From Pseudomonadota bacterium (lineage in GTDB: Bacteria; Myxococcota_A; UBA9042; GCA-2863065): a stretch of 34,368 nt of DNA. Location: positions 1-34,368 of the forward strand of contig SXOX01000203.1 of the NCBI GenBank assembly GCA_005776585.1, given 5' to 3'. The translations under genes were made by a program, and so were the position numbers. The notes under the pieces are model-generated. The model searched no databases, was not told the DNA's origin, and was given only the letters and a program-made list of their open reading frames with translations. Within the stretch, counting starts at the first letter, position 1; every line of letters begins with the position of its first letter. Shown one piece after another: positions 1-6,663 of the stretch.

Positions 1-574
1 CCTGTGCCTCGGTCTCGGGCACGCGCTGGACGCGGTGCACACCGGACTCGAACTTGAGCCGCGAGTACACGTTCTGGCCGCTGATGCTCAAGATGGCCTC
101 GCGCGTTCCGCCAAGCTCCGTCTCCGCGTTGGACATGAGGTCCACCTTCCAGCGGCGCGCCTCGGCGTAGCGCATGTACATCCGCAGCACGTCACCAGCG
201 AAGAGCGCCGCCTCGTCCCCGCCGGTGCCCGCGCGGATCTCGACGATGACGTCCTTCTCGTCGTTCGGGTCCTTCGGCAACAGCAGAACCTTGAGCCGCG
301 CCTCGCTCTCGGCGAGCTCGCCCTCCAGCCGCTGGATCTCGTCGCGCGCCATCTGCCGCATGTCCGCGTCCGGCTCATCCAGCAGGCGCCGTGCGTCGTC
401 GAGCTCGGCCTTCCACGCCACGTTCTTCCGGAACTCCTCGACCAGTGGCTCGAGCTGCCGTTGCTCCTGGCCGAGCTCCTTGAAGCGCTTGCGGTCGGAG
501 GCCACCGCGGGATCGGACAGCTCCTCGAGGACCTTCTGGTAGCGAACTTCGATGCCGGCAAGCTTCTCGAACAT
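1..574 (-). CDS. prfA: peptide chain release factor 1, N-terminal part (runs off the left edge)
   Basis: Class I release factor that recognises UAA and UAG stop codons on the ribosome and triggers release of the finished protein. The 191 residues present begin MFEKLAGIEVRYQ, continue through the long helical N-terminal domain, and contain the family signatures AGTGGDEAALFAGDVLRMY and SGVHRVQRVPETEAQ. The last contains the codon-reading P-x-T tripeptide, here Pro-Glu-Thr, which marks it as RF1 rather than RF2 (RF2 has Ser-Pro-Phe). The catalytic GGQ loop lies beyond the window edge, so the gene is cut by the window and not broken. The ATG at 574 is the natural RF1 start. An esterase gene ends 36 bases upstream on the same strand, so the two may be cotranscribed. 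Confidence 0.96.
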   Translation of the reverse strand, partial: MFEKLAGIEVRYQKVLEELSDPAVASDRKRFKELGQEQRQLEPLVEEFRKNVAWKAELDDARRLLDEPDADMRQMARDEIQRLEGELAESEARLKVLLLPKDPNDEKDVIVEIRAGTGGDEAALFAGDVLRMYMRYAEARRWKVDLMSNAETELGGTREAILSISGQNVYSRLKFESGVHRVQRVPETEAQ

Positions 575-610
575 GGCGCGCCGACTACAGGAGCCGGGCT
601 CGAACGTCAA

Positions 611-1375
611 TCACGGCGCTCTACCGGGCGACTTTCCCTCCAGGCAATCGAGCATCGGGTCGCCCAACGTACGCGGGATCCAGTGGCCGAAGCGGTCGAT
701 GGGGTAGAGCGTCACGCCGTAGCCATGCTGGCGGAGCTCGATCGCGTCGCCCTCGGCCTCATCGAAGTGGATGTTCTTGTCCCACCGGCCGTGGAAGATG
801 CAGAGCCGCATGGGCTTCTTGCCCTTGTCGGTCGGCAGGAGCGGTCGGTGGCGCCGGATGCGCCCGCCGTTGACGAGGCCCGCGTGGAAGACCTCGGGGT
901 GCTTGAACGCGAGGTAGTAGATGAACACCGCGCCCGCGGAGTAGCCCGCGACCCAGATGCGATCGCGATCGACCGAGTAGCCCGCCTTGAGCTCGCCCGT
1001 CAGCTGCGCGAGGTTGTCTCCATCCGCCGGGAGCCAGCTACCGCGGCCCTTGGAGTTGGGAGCCACGAGGATGACGCCCCGCCGGTCGGCGTCCTCGCGC
1101 CAGTAGTGCAGGTACTCGGGTCCGGTCACGAACGACCAGTGAAGCACGACGAGCACGGGGTAGCGCTTGCCTTGCTTGGCGCCCTCGGCGTAGCCGGGTG
1201 GCGTGTGCACGTAGTAGGTGAACTTCCCGTGCGGCCCAGAGCTCTCGATCTTGCGCGTGTCCTTGCGCCACGCGTTCCAGTCCTCCTTGAGCCGGCCGGC
1301 CGAGGGACCTGGCGCGCCGGGCGGAGCGGCAGTCGACGCGTTCATGACGAGGGTCAGGAGCAAGGTCAGGCCCAT
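611..1375 (-). CDS. secreted alpha/beta hydrolase (feruloyl esterase / PHB depolymerase-like)
   Basis: Probable exported serine hydrolase of 254 residues. Residues 1-17 form a short hydrophobic signal peptide (MGLTLLLTLVMNASTAA). The fold is recognisable from the strand VLVVLHW (74-80), the oxyanion-type region, the nucleophile elbow G-Y-S-A-G with Ser146, the acid Asp199 in HGRWDKN, and His231 in RFGHWIP, which together make a complete catalytic triad in the expected order. The layout matches the esterase D / LpqC / PHB depolymerase group that acts on ester bonds of small or polymeric substrates. The substrate cannot be told from sequence. It lies 36 bases upstream of prfA on the same strand. 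The ATG at 1375 gives an intact signal peptide. Confidence 0.8.
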   Translation of the reverse strand: MGLTLLLTLVMNASTAAPPGAPGPSAGRLKEDWNAWRKDTRKIESSGPHGKFTYYVHTPPGYAEGAKQGKRYPVLVVLHWSFVTGPEYLHYWREDADRRGVILVAPNSKGRGSWLPADGDNLAQLTGELKAGYSVDRDRIWVAGYSAGAVFIYYLAFKHPEVFHAGLVNGGRIRRHRPLLPTDKGKKPMRLCIFHGRWDKNIHFDEAEGDAIELRQHGYGVTLYPIDRFGHWIPRTLGDPMLDCLEGKSPGRAP

Positions 1376-1454
1376 ACTTCGGACCGTAACGCCCTGCCAT
1401 CAAAGATCAAATTTTTCTACCCGCCGGAAAGTTCAGTGCCTCGCTCGTCGCGGG

Positions 1455-1484
1455 TTGACGGGGCGTGAAGGTCCTTGCTAGGGT
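1455..1484 (+). promoter_or_regulatory. candidate sigma-70-like promoter for the RodZ-like gene and recO
   Basis: TTGACG (1455-1460) is followed after 18 bases by TAGGGT (1479-1484). The -35 box matches the consensus at five of six positions and the -10 box only weakly. It lies 167 bases upstream of the HTH gene start and just upstream of the 11-bp repeats, so those repeats would fall in the leader or downstream of the start site. No transcript evidence. Confidence 0.3.
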
Positions 1485-1519
1485 CCGGTCGCCCTGCGGG
1501 GTTCTGCTGGCTGGTTCGG

Positions 1520-1574
1520 CAGTGACATCGCGGTGACATTGCCCTGAGAGCGCAGTGGCATCGCAGTGAGATCG
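1520..1574. repeat. five tandem 11-bp units (helical-turn spacing)
   Basis: Five consecutive 11-base units can be read: CAGTGACATCG, CGGTGACATTG, CCCTGAGAGCG, CAGTGGCATCG and CAGTGAGATCG. Four are close copies and the middle one is degenerate (about 7 of 11 positions shared). Eleven bases is about one turn of DNA, so equal faces of each unit line up on one side of the helix. The array sits in the 275-base intergenic region 1376-1650, 77 bases before the likely start of a helix-turn-helix protein, and is not obviously coding. It could be a repeated operator or a chance short repeat. Confidence 0.6.
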
Positions 1575-1650
1575 TGGTCAACGGGGCCAGCATCGTGGCG
1601 AGAATTGCGTGACGCACGGAGTTGACTGCGCGTCGCGACTTGTGGGTTGG

Positions 1651-2151
1651 ATGGGAACCATGGCGGATTCGGTAGGTCGAATGCTCCGAGCGGCGCGGGA
1701 AGAGCGCCGCCTCAGCACGACAGACATTGCCAAGAAAACGCGCATCCCTCAGGGATCGGTCGTCGCTCTGGAAGAGTGCGACTTCGCGCGGCTGCCGGCG
1801 CCGGTTTTCGTGCGCGGCTTCATTCGGTCGTATTGCCGGGAGGTCGACGTGGAGGCCAACGAGGTCCTCGCGCACTACGACGAGTACCTCTCGCAGACGA
1901 CGCGCATGCAGGAGGAGTCGGACGCGCCGGTCGGCTATGGACCGCTGGTGCTCAATCGGGCCGACGGCCTCGCGCCACGCGCCAATCGCAGCCTCCAGGT
2001 CAGTCACGTCCTGCTTCTGCTGATCGCGCTGGCGACCTTCATCGTCGCCTACGTCACGGCCGGCTCGACCCGCGAGGGTACGAGCGCGCGCACGGACACG
2101 GCGCAGACCGAGACGCGCCCGGCGCAGCACGCCAAGACCTCGCCACGATAA
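1651..2151 (+). CDS. RodZ-like helix-turn-helix membrane protein
   Basis: A 166-residue protein with an N-terminal HTH of the RodZ/YfgA type (HTH_25): VGRMLRAAREERRLSTTDIAKK followed by TRIPQGSVVALEECDFARLPAP and VFVRGFIRSYCREVDVE, the last being the usual helical signature of these proteins. One transmembrane segment (about 120-143, VSHVLLLLIALATFIVAYVTA) is followed by a short polar tail rich in Thr, Arg and Gln. RodZ proteins link the MreB cytoskeleton to the cell wall machinery. This copy is short because it lacks the usual periplasmic beta domain, so the cell-shape role is inferred only from the HTH type. ATG 1651 was chosen over ATG 1660 (MADSVGRML), which is equally possible; the open frame reaches back to 1609. 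recO follows after 12 bases. Confidence 0.75.
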   Translation: MGTMADSVGRMLRAAREERRLSTTDIAKKTRIPQGSVVALEECDFARLPAPVFVRGFIRSYCREVDVEANEVLAHYDEYLSQTTRMQEESDAPVGYGPLVLNRADGLAPRANRSLQVSHVLLLLIALATFIVAYVTAGSTREGTSARTDTAQTETRPAQHAKTSPR

Positions 2152-2163
2152 CGACGCGCCCGC

Positions 2164-2847
2164 GTGGCTGACGTCGTCTCGACCGAAGCGCTCATCCTCA
2201 GACTCACAGACACGGGCGATACCCATCGCGTTGCGTCGCTGCTCACGCGCGAGCTTGGGCGGTTGAGCGTCCTCGCGCGCGGTGCACGGCAGTCCTCACG
2301 GCGCTTTGGCGGCCAGCTCGACGTCCTACAGGCTGGCCAGGCGCACCTCGGACGCGCGCGTCTTGGGGCGATACCCGGTCTCACGGGCTTCGACGTGACG
2401 CGGCCCTGGCTCGGACTGCGCTCCGCCCTCCCCAAGTTCGCGGCAGCGTGCTTCTTCGTCGAGCTCGCGGAGATGACCACGCCACAGGGAGACGCCGTCC
2501 ACTCCAGCGAGGAGTTGGACCTGGTGCTCGACGCGCTCGACACGCTCGATGCGTCCACGGAGCCGGTGCGGCGCGATCTCGTCCTCGGGTTTCAGCTGCG
2601 CTGGTTTCGCCAGCACGGCGTCTTGCCGACGCTCGAGCCGACGAGCCTGAGCATCGCCGGCCTGCCCGCGCTGGACGATCAGCCGCTGGCCATCGCTCGG
2701 GCGCTGTCGGTCGGCGTGACGGTGCCAGAGCTCGATGCCGTGCGCTTCGTGGCGGTCGGCGCTCTGACGCGCGCGCTGCGTGAGCGCATCGTGGGTCGCC
2801 CGATGCAGTCGCTCCGCTTCTTGCACGAGGCACTGTCCGAGCTGTAG
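2164..2847 (+). CDS. recO: DNA repair protein RecO
   Basis: RecO loads RecA onto SSB-coated single-stranded DNA together with RecR in the RecF repair pathway. The 227-residue product has the family N-terminus STEALILRLTDTGDTHRVASLLTRE and GRLSVLARGARQSSRRFGGQL, which is the OB-fold domain, then the helical domain (about 85-227) with FFVELAEMTTPQ and the LGFQLRWFRQHGVLPTL segment. The four zinc-binding cysteines found in many RecO proteins are absent; only one Cys is present, as in the zinc-free enterobacterial type. It starts at a GTG because no ATG lies near. It follows the RodZ-like gene by 12 bases and converges on the diiron fusion gene. Confidence 0.93.
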   Translation: MADVVSTEALILRLTDTGDTHRVASLLTRELGRLSVLARGARQSSRRFGGQLDVLQAGQAHLGRARLGAIPGLTGFDVTRPWLGLRSALPKFAAACFFVELAEMTTPQGDAVHSSEELDLVLDALDTLDASTEPVRRDLVLGFQLRWFRQHGVLPTLEPTSLSIAGLPALDDQPLAIARALSVGVTVPELDAVRFVAVGALTRALRERIVGRPMQSLRFLHEALSEL

Positions 2848-2861
2848 CCCACGAGCGTGGG
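2848..2861. terminator. small inverted repeat between converging genes
   Basis: CCCACGAGCGTGGG can fold as a 5-bp stem with a 4-base loop. It lies directly after the recO stop codon and just before the end of the convergent diiron gene. There is no T run on either strand, so it would be at best a weak or Rho-assisted terminator. Confidence 0.25.
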
Positions 2862-2868
2862 AGCACGG

Positions 2869-4119
2869 TCACATGAAGTTGGGCGTGTGCAGCTCGCTCA
2901 GCGTGCGCGCCTGCTCGGCGGAGAAGCCGGCGTGCTCGAGCCGGTGCATGCGGTTGTCGTGCATCTCGTGCAGCAGCTCGCGAAACGCCTCGTGACCGCG
3001 GCTGATTCGGTCGGGAGCGTCGCCACCCGCGGCGAGCACGACCAGGGCGTCCTGGATGGGCGTGGGGACGCCACCGACGGCGCTCATGGTCGCGGCGCGC
3101 CGGCGCACCGACTGCTCGAGGCGACCATAGAGCCCGGCGTCATGGGCCAGCGCGTGCCGGACGTGCGAGAGCCCGAAGTGGACGTGACGTGCCTCATCGG
3201 CACGCGCGCGCCGGACCAGCTCGAACGTCGGCTCGTCGGGCGCATGGCGCTCGACGAACCGGAGCAGATCGATGAAGGTGCCCTCGCCAAGAACCGAGAG
3301 CATGAACTCGGCCTCGGTGAAGTCCTCGATCTGGAGCAACGAGAGCAGCGAGTGCGAGGTGGTGACCGACGAGACCCCCAGGCTCCCGCCGGCGACGCGG
3401 GCACGCTTGAGGAACACGTCGATGTGCCGAGCCTCGTCGGCCACTTGCGTCGCGAGGAACATCCCGACCTCGGCGAAGTGCGGATGTAGCCGCGGGATGA
3501 ACTTGGACGGGACGTAGAGCGCGGAGAGCTCGTTCTCGGCCAAGAAGGTCATGAGCTGGCCCACGGACCACTCGAGCGCGTCGGGGAGCCGCGTGATGCG
3601 ACTCCAGGCGATGTCGCGGGAGGCGTCCCACTGCGCCGCCACGGCTTGATCGTAGAGGCGTGCCACGTCGGGCGGCGCGACGTGCGCGCGATCGAGCAAG
3701 GACACCGGATACGGCGGACCGCCCGGCTCGACCTGGGCGCCGCGCGGCGCGAAGCCGGTGTGCGGATCGGCGTGCTCTGGGAAGGGAGCTTGGTCGAGCA
3801 CCGTCGCGGCCAGCAGGTGACCGTCTTCTTGGAGCGCGAGGGGGAGTCCGGCCTCACGCTCGGGCCGCGGTACGCCGAGGCGCCCGCGCTCGATGAGGTG
3901 ACGTTGCGTTCCGCGGTCGTCGACCACCTCGGAGCCCAGAAAGCCGTGATGCTCGACCTGGCACCAGCGCTGGAGATCGTCGCGCGCGGCCCGATCGCGG
4001 GACAGCACGGCGACGAGCCCGCCGGGCGCGACCCGCAGGAGCGCCGGCCGCAGGAGCGTCAGGAGCCCGCCACCGAGTGGCAGCTCGCCGGCATCGACGG
4101 CCACGGCGGAGAGCGTCAT
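2869..4119 (-). CDS. TusA-like domain fused to an AurF-like/ferritin-like diiron protein
   Basis: A 416-residue two-domain protein. Residues 1-65 resemble TusA/SirA sulfur carriers (LLRVAPGGLVAVLSRDRAARD, DLQRWCQVEHHG), but the catalytic CPxP motif is missing; the one conserved Cys is Cys53. Residues 175-345 are a four-helix ferritin-like domain with two DEARH motifs (228-232 and 308-312). Each is preceded by a helix glutamate at the right distance: Glu197 is 30 residues before the first and Glu271 is 36 before the second. This matches the doubled E-X28-37-D-E-x-x-H pattern of AurF-type diiron N-oxygenases. Oxidase or oxygenase activity is therefore likely, but the substrate is unknown. It is the last gene of a leftward operon with two PhnD-like binding proteins, 28 bases after the second. 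ATG 4119 keeps the TusA-like domain; no clear ribosome site is seen. Confidence 0.7.
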   Translation of the reverse strand: MTLSAVAVDAGELPLGGGLLTLLRPALLRVAPGGLVAVLSRDRAARDDLQRWCQVEHHGFLGSEVVDDRGTQRHLIERGRLGVPRPEREAGLPLALQEDGHLLAATVLDQAPFPEHADPHTGFAPRGAQVEPGGPPYPVSLLDRAHVAPPDVARLYDQAVAAQWDASRDIAWSRITRLPDALEWSVGQLMTFLAENELSALYVPSKFIPRLHPHFAEVGMFLATQVADEARHIDVFLKRARVAGGSLGVSSVTTSHSLLSLLQIEDFTEAEFMLSVLGEGTFIDLLRFVERHAPDEPTFELVRRARADEARHVHFGLSHVRHALAHDAGLYGRLEQSVRRRAATMSAVGGVPTPIQDALVVLAAGGDAPDRISRGHEAFRELLHEMHDNRMHRLEHAGFSAEQARTLSELHTPNFM

Positions 4120-4147
4120 GACGGGCGGAAGCGTCGGCGTCGATGCA

Positions 4148-4954
4148 CTACAGCAGATCCGGTGCGGTGAGCGCCGCGACGAGCGACGCGTAGCCCTCTT
4201 CGCGCGGCGGCATCCACTGCTTGAGGCCCTCGAGCTCGAGCAGCCGGCGGTGCGTCGGGTTCTCCCAGCGCATGGCGAAGAGCGCGCGCTGAAAAGCCGC
4301 GACCTTGTCGGGCGCGAGGGTCGGCAACGCATCGAACATGCAGTGGTCGAAGCCCGGCGTCGTCCAGAGGACCTCGAGCTCCGACGGGTTGATGCGTCCG
4401 GCCGCCTGCTCGAGCACCCAGATGAGGTCGCCAACGGCGCCCGCGTGAACGGCTCCAGACCGTAGCGCGTCGAGGACGTGCAGCTCCGAGGTGCCGGTGT
4501 CGCCGTGCTTGCCGACGTCGGTGTCGAAGGGCACGAGCGCGACGGCGCGGAGGTCGATCCCCGCCTCCCGGAGGAAATGCAGCGGCAGGATCCGCGCCTG
4601 CGTCGAGTCCCGCGAACCGACGGCCAGCCGCTTCCCGGCGAGCCCGGCCAGCGCCGTGATGCCGGCGTCCTTGCGCACGATGATCTTGGCGTGGAAGTCC
4701 CGATCCGAGTCGCGCATGCCGAGCGAGAGGCTCTGGCCCTCGGTGGCGGCCTTGCAGCGCACGTGCGCCAGCGGCGTGTTCCACGCGATGTCGATGTGCC
4801 CGCGCAAGAGGAGCTCGAGCTGGCGCTCGTAGTTGGAGAAGAGCACGAAGTCCATGGGGACGCCCTCGGACTGAAAGTGCTCGCGGATGCCCTCCCAGAT
4901 GGGGACGACCTTGGCGTCGTAGGCAACCGCGCCCAGCAAGATGGCGTCACTCAT
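4148..4954 (-). CDS. PhnD-like substrate-binding protein without a signal peptide
   Basis: A 268-residue member of the phosphate/phosphite/phosphonate (PhnD) periplasmic-binding family. It shows the typical N-terminus LLGAVAYDAKVVPIWEGIREHF, the VDF-type segment MDFVLFSNYERQLELLLRGHIDIAWNTP, the hinge region LAGLAGKRLAVGSRDSTQARILPLHFL and the C-terminal MRWENPTHRRLLELEGLKQW. Unusually for a binding protein it starts MSDAILLGAV with no signal peptide, so it should stay in the cytoplasm unless a start was missed. A GGGAG stands about 9 bases before the ATG. It follows the exported PhnD-like gene by 21 bases and precedes the TusA/diiron fusion by 28. No ABC ATPase or permease is present, so a sensor or enzyme-partner role is as likely as transport. 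Confidence 0.8.
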   Translation of the reverse strand: MSDAILLGAVAYDAKVVPIWEGIREHFQSEGVPMDFVLFSNYERQLELLLRGHIDIAWNTPLAHVRCKAATEGQSLSLGMRDSDRDFHAKIIVRKDAGITALAGLAGKRLAVGSRDSTQARILPLHFLREAGIDLRAVALVPFDTDVGKHGDTGTSELHVLDALRSGAVHAGAVGDLIWVLEQAAGRINPSELEVLWTTPGFDHCMFDALPTLAPDKVAAFQRALFAMRWENPTHRRLLELEGLKQWMPPREEGYASLVAALTAPDLL

Positions 4955-4975
4955 GAGGGCGCTCCCGCTACCGGC

Positions 4976-5833
4976 CTAGAGGCCATATTTTTTTTCAGCT
5001 TCAGTAAAGACTGCGCCGTTGACCCCAACGATGCGCTCGATCTTGAGCTCCTTGCACACGGCCGCGCCCGTCGCGGAGTCGCACATGCCGGTGAGGACCT
5101 TCACGAGGGCGGCCTTGTCGGCGGCGTTGCCGGCGCCCGCGAAGAACACCATGGGCAGCGGCGGGAGGTTGCCCGAGCTGTGCAGGATGCGGAGATCCGC
5201 GCCGCCCGGCAACTTCTTGGCCGCCGCGAGCTGCTCGTCGTCCAGCAGCGTGGCGTCGCACTCGCCGCGAAGCAGGCCACGGACGCCCTTGAGCGCCTGG
5301 CCGACGGCCTTGAGCTGAAAGTGGCTGCCGGCGTCCACCTTGCCGTCGAAGACGAGCTTCGTGAGATACGCGGGTGACTCGCCCCACAGCGTCCACAGCG
5401 ACTTGCCCTTGAGGTCGGCGAGTGAGGCGAAGGCGGCGCTCTTGACCACGAGGTGCAGGCGCGGCGTCGTCAGCTCACGGCTCTGAACCTGGGCGATGAC
5501 CTCGAGCCCCTTGCTCTTCTTGAGCTCGAGGTACAGCGACGGCTCCATGAGCGCAAAGCCCGGTCGGTTCGCGTCGATGTAGGCGAGCGCCTCGCGCCGG
5601 CTGGCCAGGAACGAGCCCTTGTTGGCGGGAGTCCAGCCGGCCTGAGCGTCGACGTAACGCATGAATTTATCAATGTATGGCTGCGCGGTCGCGGTGTCAC
5701 CGCCGAGCCGCACGGCGTGGACCGCCCAATCACGGGGTCCGGCCGAGGCGGGCGCGGCAGCCAGCGTGGAGCCGAGCGCGACGAGGCCCACGACAGTGCG
5801 CCCAAGCCAATAGAGGTTGAGACGAGAGAGCAT
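4976..5833 (-). CDS. exported PhnD-like substrate-binding protein
   Basis: A 285-residue PhnD-family binding protein, first gene of a three-gene leftward operon. Residues 1-31 are a clear signal peptide ending in the Ala-Ser-Ala cleavage context (LAAAPASA-GPRD). The mature part has the family features: TAQPYIDKFMRYVDAQAGW, ALAYIDANRPGFALMEPSLYL, SLADLKGKSLWTLWGESPAY, and the GECDATLLDDEQL segment. The ligand could be phosphate, phosphite, phosphonate or something else; binding residues cannot be assigned. ATG 5833 is supported by GGAAGGAA 6 bases upstream. Near the 3' end an uninterrupted run of eight A residues encodes Glu-Lys-Lys, which is unusual in such G+C-rich DNA. No transporter ATPase or permease gene is nearby. 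Confidence 0.82.
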   Translation of the reverse strand: MLSRLNLYWLGRTVVGLVALGSTLAAAPASAGPRDWAVHAVRLGGDTATAQPYIDKFMRYVDAQAGWTPANKGSFLASRREALAYIDANRPGFALMEPSLYLELKKSKGLEVIAQVQSRELTTPRLHLVVKSAAFASLADLKGKSLWTLWGESPAYLTKLVFDGKVDAGSHFQLKAVGQALKGVRGLLRGECDATLLDDEQLAAAKKLPGGADLRILHSSGNLPPLPMVFFAGAGNAADKAALVKVLTGMCDSATGAAVCKELKIERIVGVNGAVFTEAEKKYGL

Positions 5834-5968
5834 CACGAGTTCCTTCCGGCGAGCCAGCGCCTCGGGCGAGATAGCCCGTCGTCGACTCGACACGAGTGAA
5901 GCCAGTTGCCTTGGCATCCCTATTCCCACCCTCGCCGCGCGTGGGCAGGGCTCACCGAGCCGCGCGTG

Positions 5969-5997
5969 TGTATATTGCAGCCGCCTGGCCCTCGCAA
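5969..5997 (-). promoter_or_regulatory. candidate promoter of the PhnD/diiron operon in the divergent region
   Basis: On the minus strand TTGCGA (5997-5992) is followed after 17 bases by TATACA (5974-5969), each matching the sigma-70 consensus at four positions. It would give a leader of about 130 bases before the ATG at 5833. The 246-base region 5834-6079 separates this operon from the divergent secreted-protein gene at 6080 and contains one of the few AT-rich patches here (tgtatatt). I see no other clear element in it. Confidence 0.3.
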
Positions 5998-6079
5998 GTG
6001 GCCGGCCGCATGGCAGGAAACGGTTGCGTCGCGTGGGAGCGGCCAGTAGACTCCGCCGCGGCCGAGTTCGAGGTGCTCC

Positions 6080-6661
6080 ATGCGTCGTCTGCTGCTCCCG
6101 TTGTCCTCGCTGGTCCTGGCCTTGTGCTTTGCGCAGGCCGCCACCGCAACGACCGTTCTCCGCGTCCCGCTCGACGAGATGGCTCGCAAGAGTACGCTCG
6201 TCCTCCACGGCACGATCCGCTCGTCGACGGTCGTGGCCATCGCGGACAATCCGCGCCACCTCCGGACCGACGTCGTCGTGGACGTGGTGGAGGTCCTGAA
6301 GGGGCCGCGCAGTACGCGCACGCTCACGCTCGAGCTGCCGGGAGGCCAGCGCGGGGCCTGGGCCATGCGGATCCCCGGAATGCCGAGCTTCCGCGAAGGT
6401 GAGGAGGTCGTGCTCTTCCTCGAGAAGACCGCGTCGAACTGGGCGCTGACGGGCCTGGGCCAGGGCAAGTTCACCGTTGAGAGCACGGCCGAGGGCACAA
6501 AGCGCGTCCGTCGCCATCTGGACGGGCTTCACTTCGTCGGCTTCGACGCCCGCGGCAAGCTCGTGGCCATTACCGCGCCGCTCGACGATCCCAACCTCTC
6601 GCTCACGGCGCTGCTCGCGTCGGTGAAGACCGCCCTCACCACGCGACCGCAGGGCCGTTAG
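6080..6661 (+). CDS. secreted protein of unknown function, coupled to the matrixin-like protease
   Basis: A 193-residue protein with a strong signal peptide (residues 1-24, MRRLLLPLSSLVLALCFAQA then ATAT). The mature part looks all-beta: LDEMARKSTLVLHGTIRSSTV, a VDVVEVLKGP segment, LTLELPGGQ, and REGEEVVLFLEK, then GQGKFTVES. This pattern (a threat of 'V-x-x-V-L-K-G' followed by 'F-x-x-G-E-E-V-V-L-F-L') is frequent in small exported proteins encoded beside metalloproteases, and I do not recognise a catalytic motif. GAGGTG stands just upstream of the ATG. The stop codon is two bases before the protease start, so the two are almost certainly translated together. Possible roles as an inhibitor, chaperone or propeptide-like partner are inference from this coupling only. 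Confidence 0.8.
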   Translation: MRRLLLPLSSLVLALCFAQAATATTVLRVPLDEMARKSTLVLHGTIRSSTVVAIADNPRHLRTDVVVDVVEVLKGPRSTRTLTLELPGGQRGAWAMRIPGMPSFREGEEVVLFLEKTASNWALTGLGQGKFTVESTAEGTKRVRRHLDGLHFVGFDARGKLVAITAPLDDPNLSLTALLASVKTALTTRPQGR

Positions 6662-6663
6662 CC

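Noticed and set aside
35..1468. 477-codon open frame on the plus strand
   Set aside because: It lies opposite prfA and the esterase, whose protein motifs are clear. Long antisense frames are common in high-G+C DNA.
1417..2226. 269-codon minus-strand open frame over the HTH gene and the 11-bp repeats
   Set aside because: It is antisense to the RodZ-like gene, and the encoded protein is Arg-rich with no motif.
2869..4950. One 693-residue protein joining the PhnD region and the diiron protein
   Set aside because: The N-terminal 277 residues of that frame are an Arg/Ser/Ala-rich shadow; the true PhnD-like protein is in another frame with motifs, and the diiron gene starts at ATG 4119.
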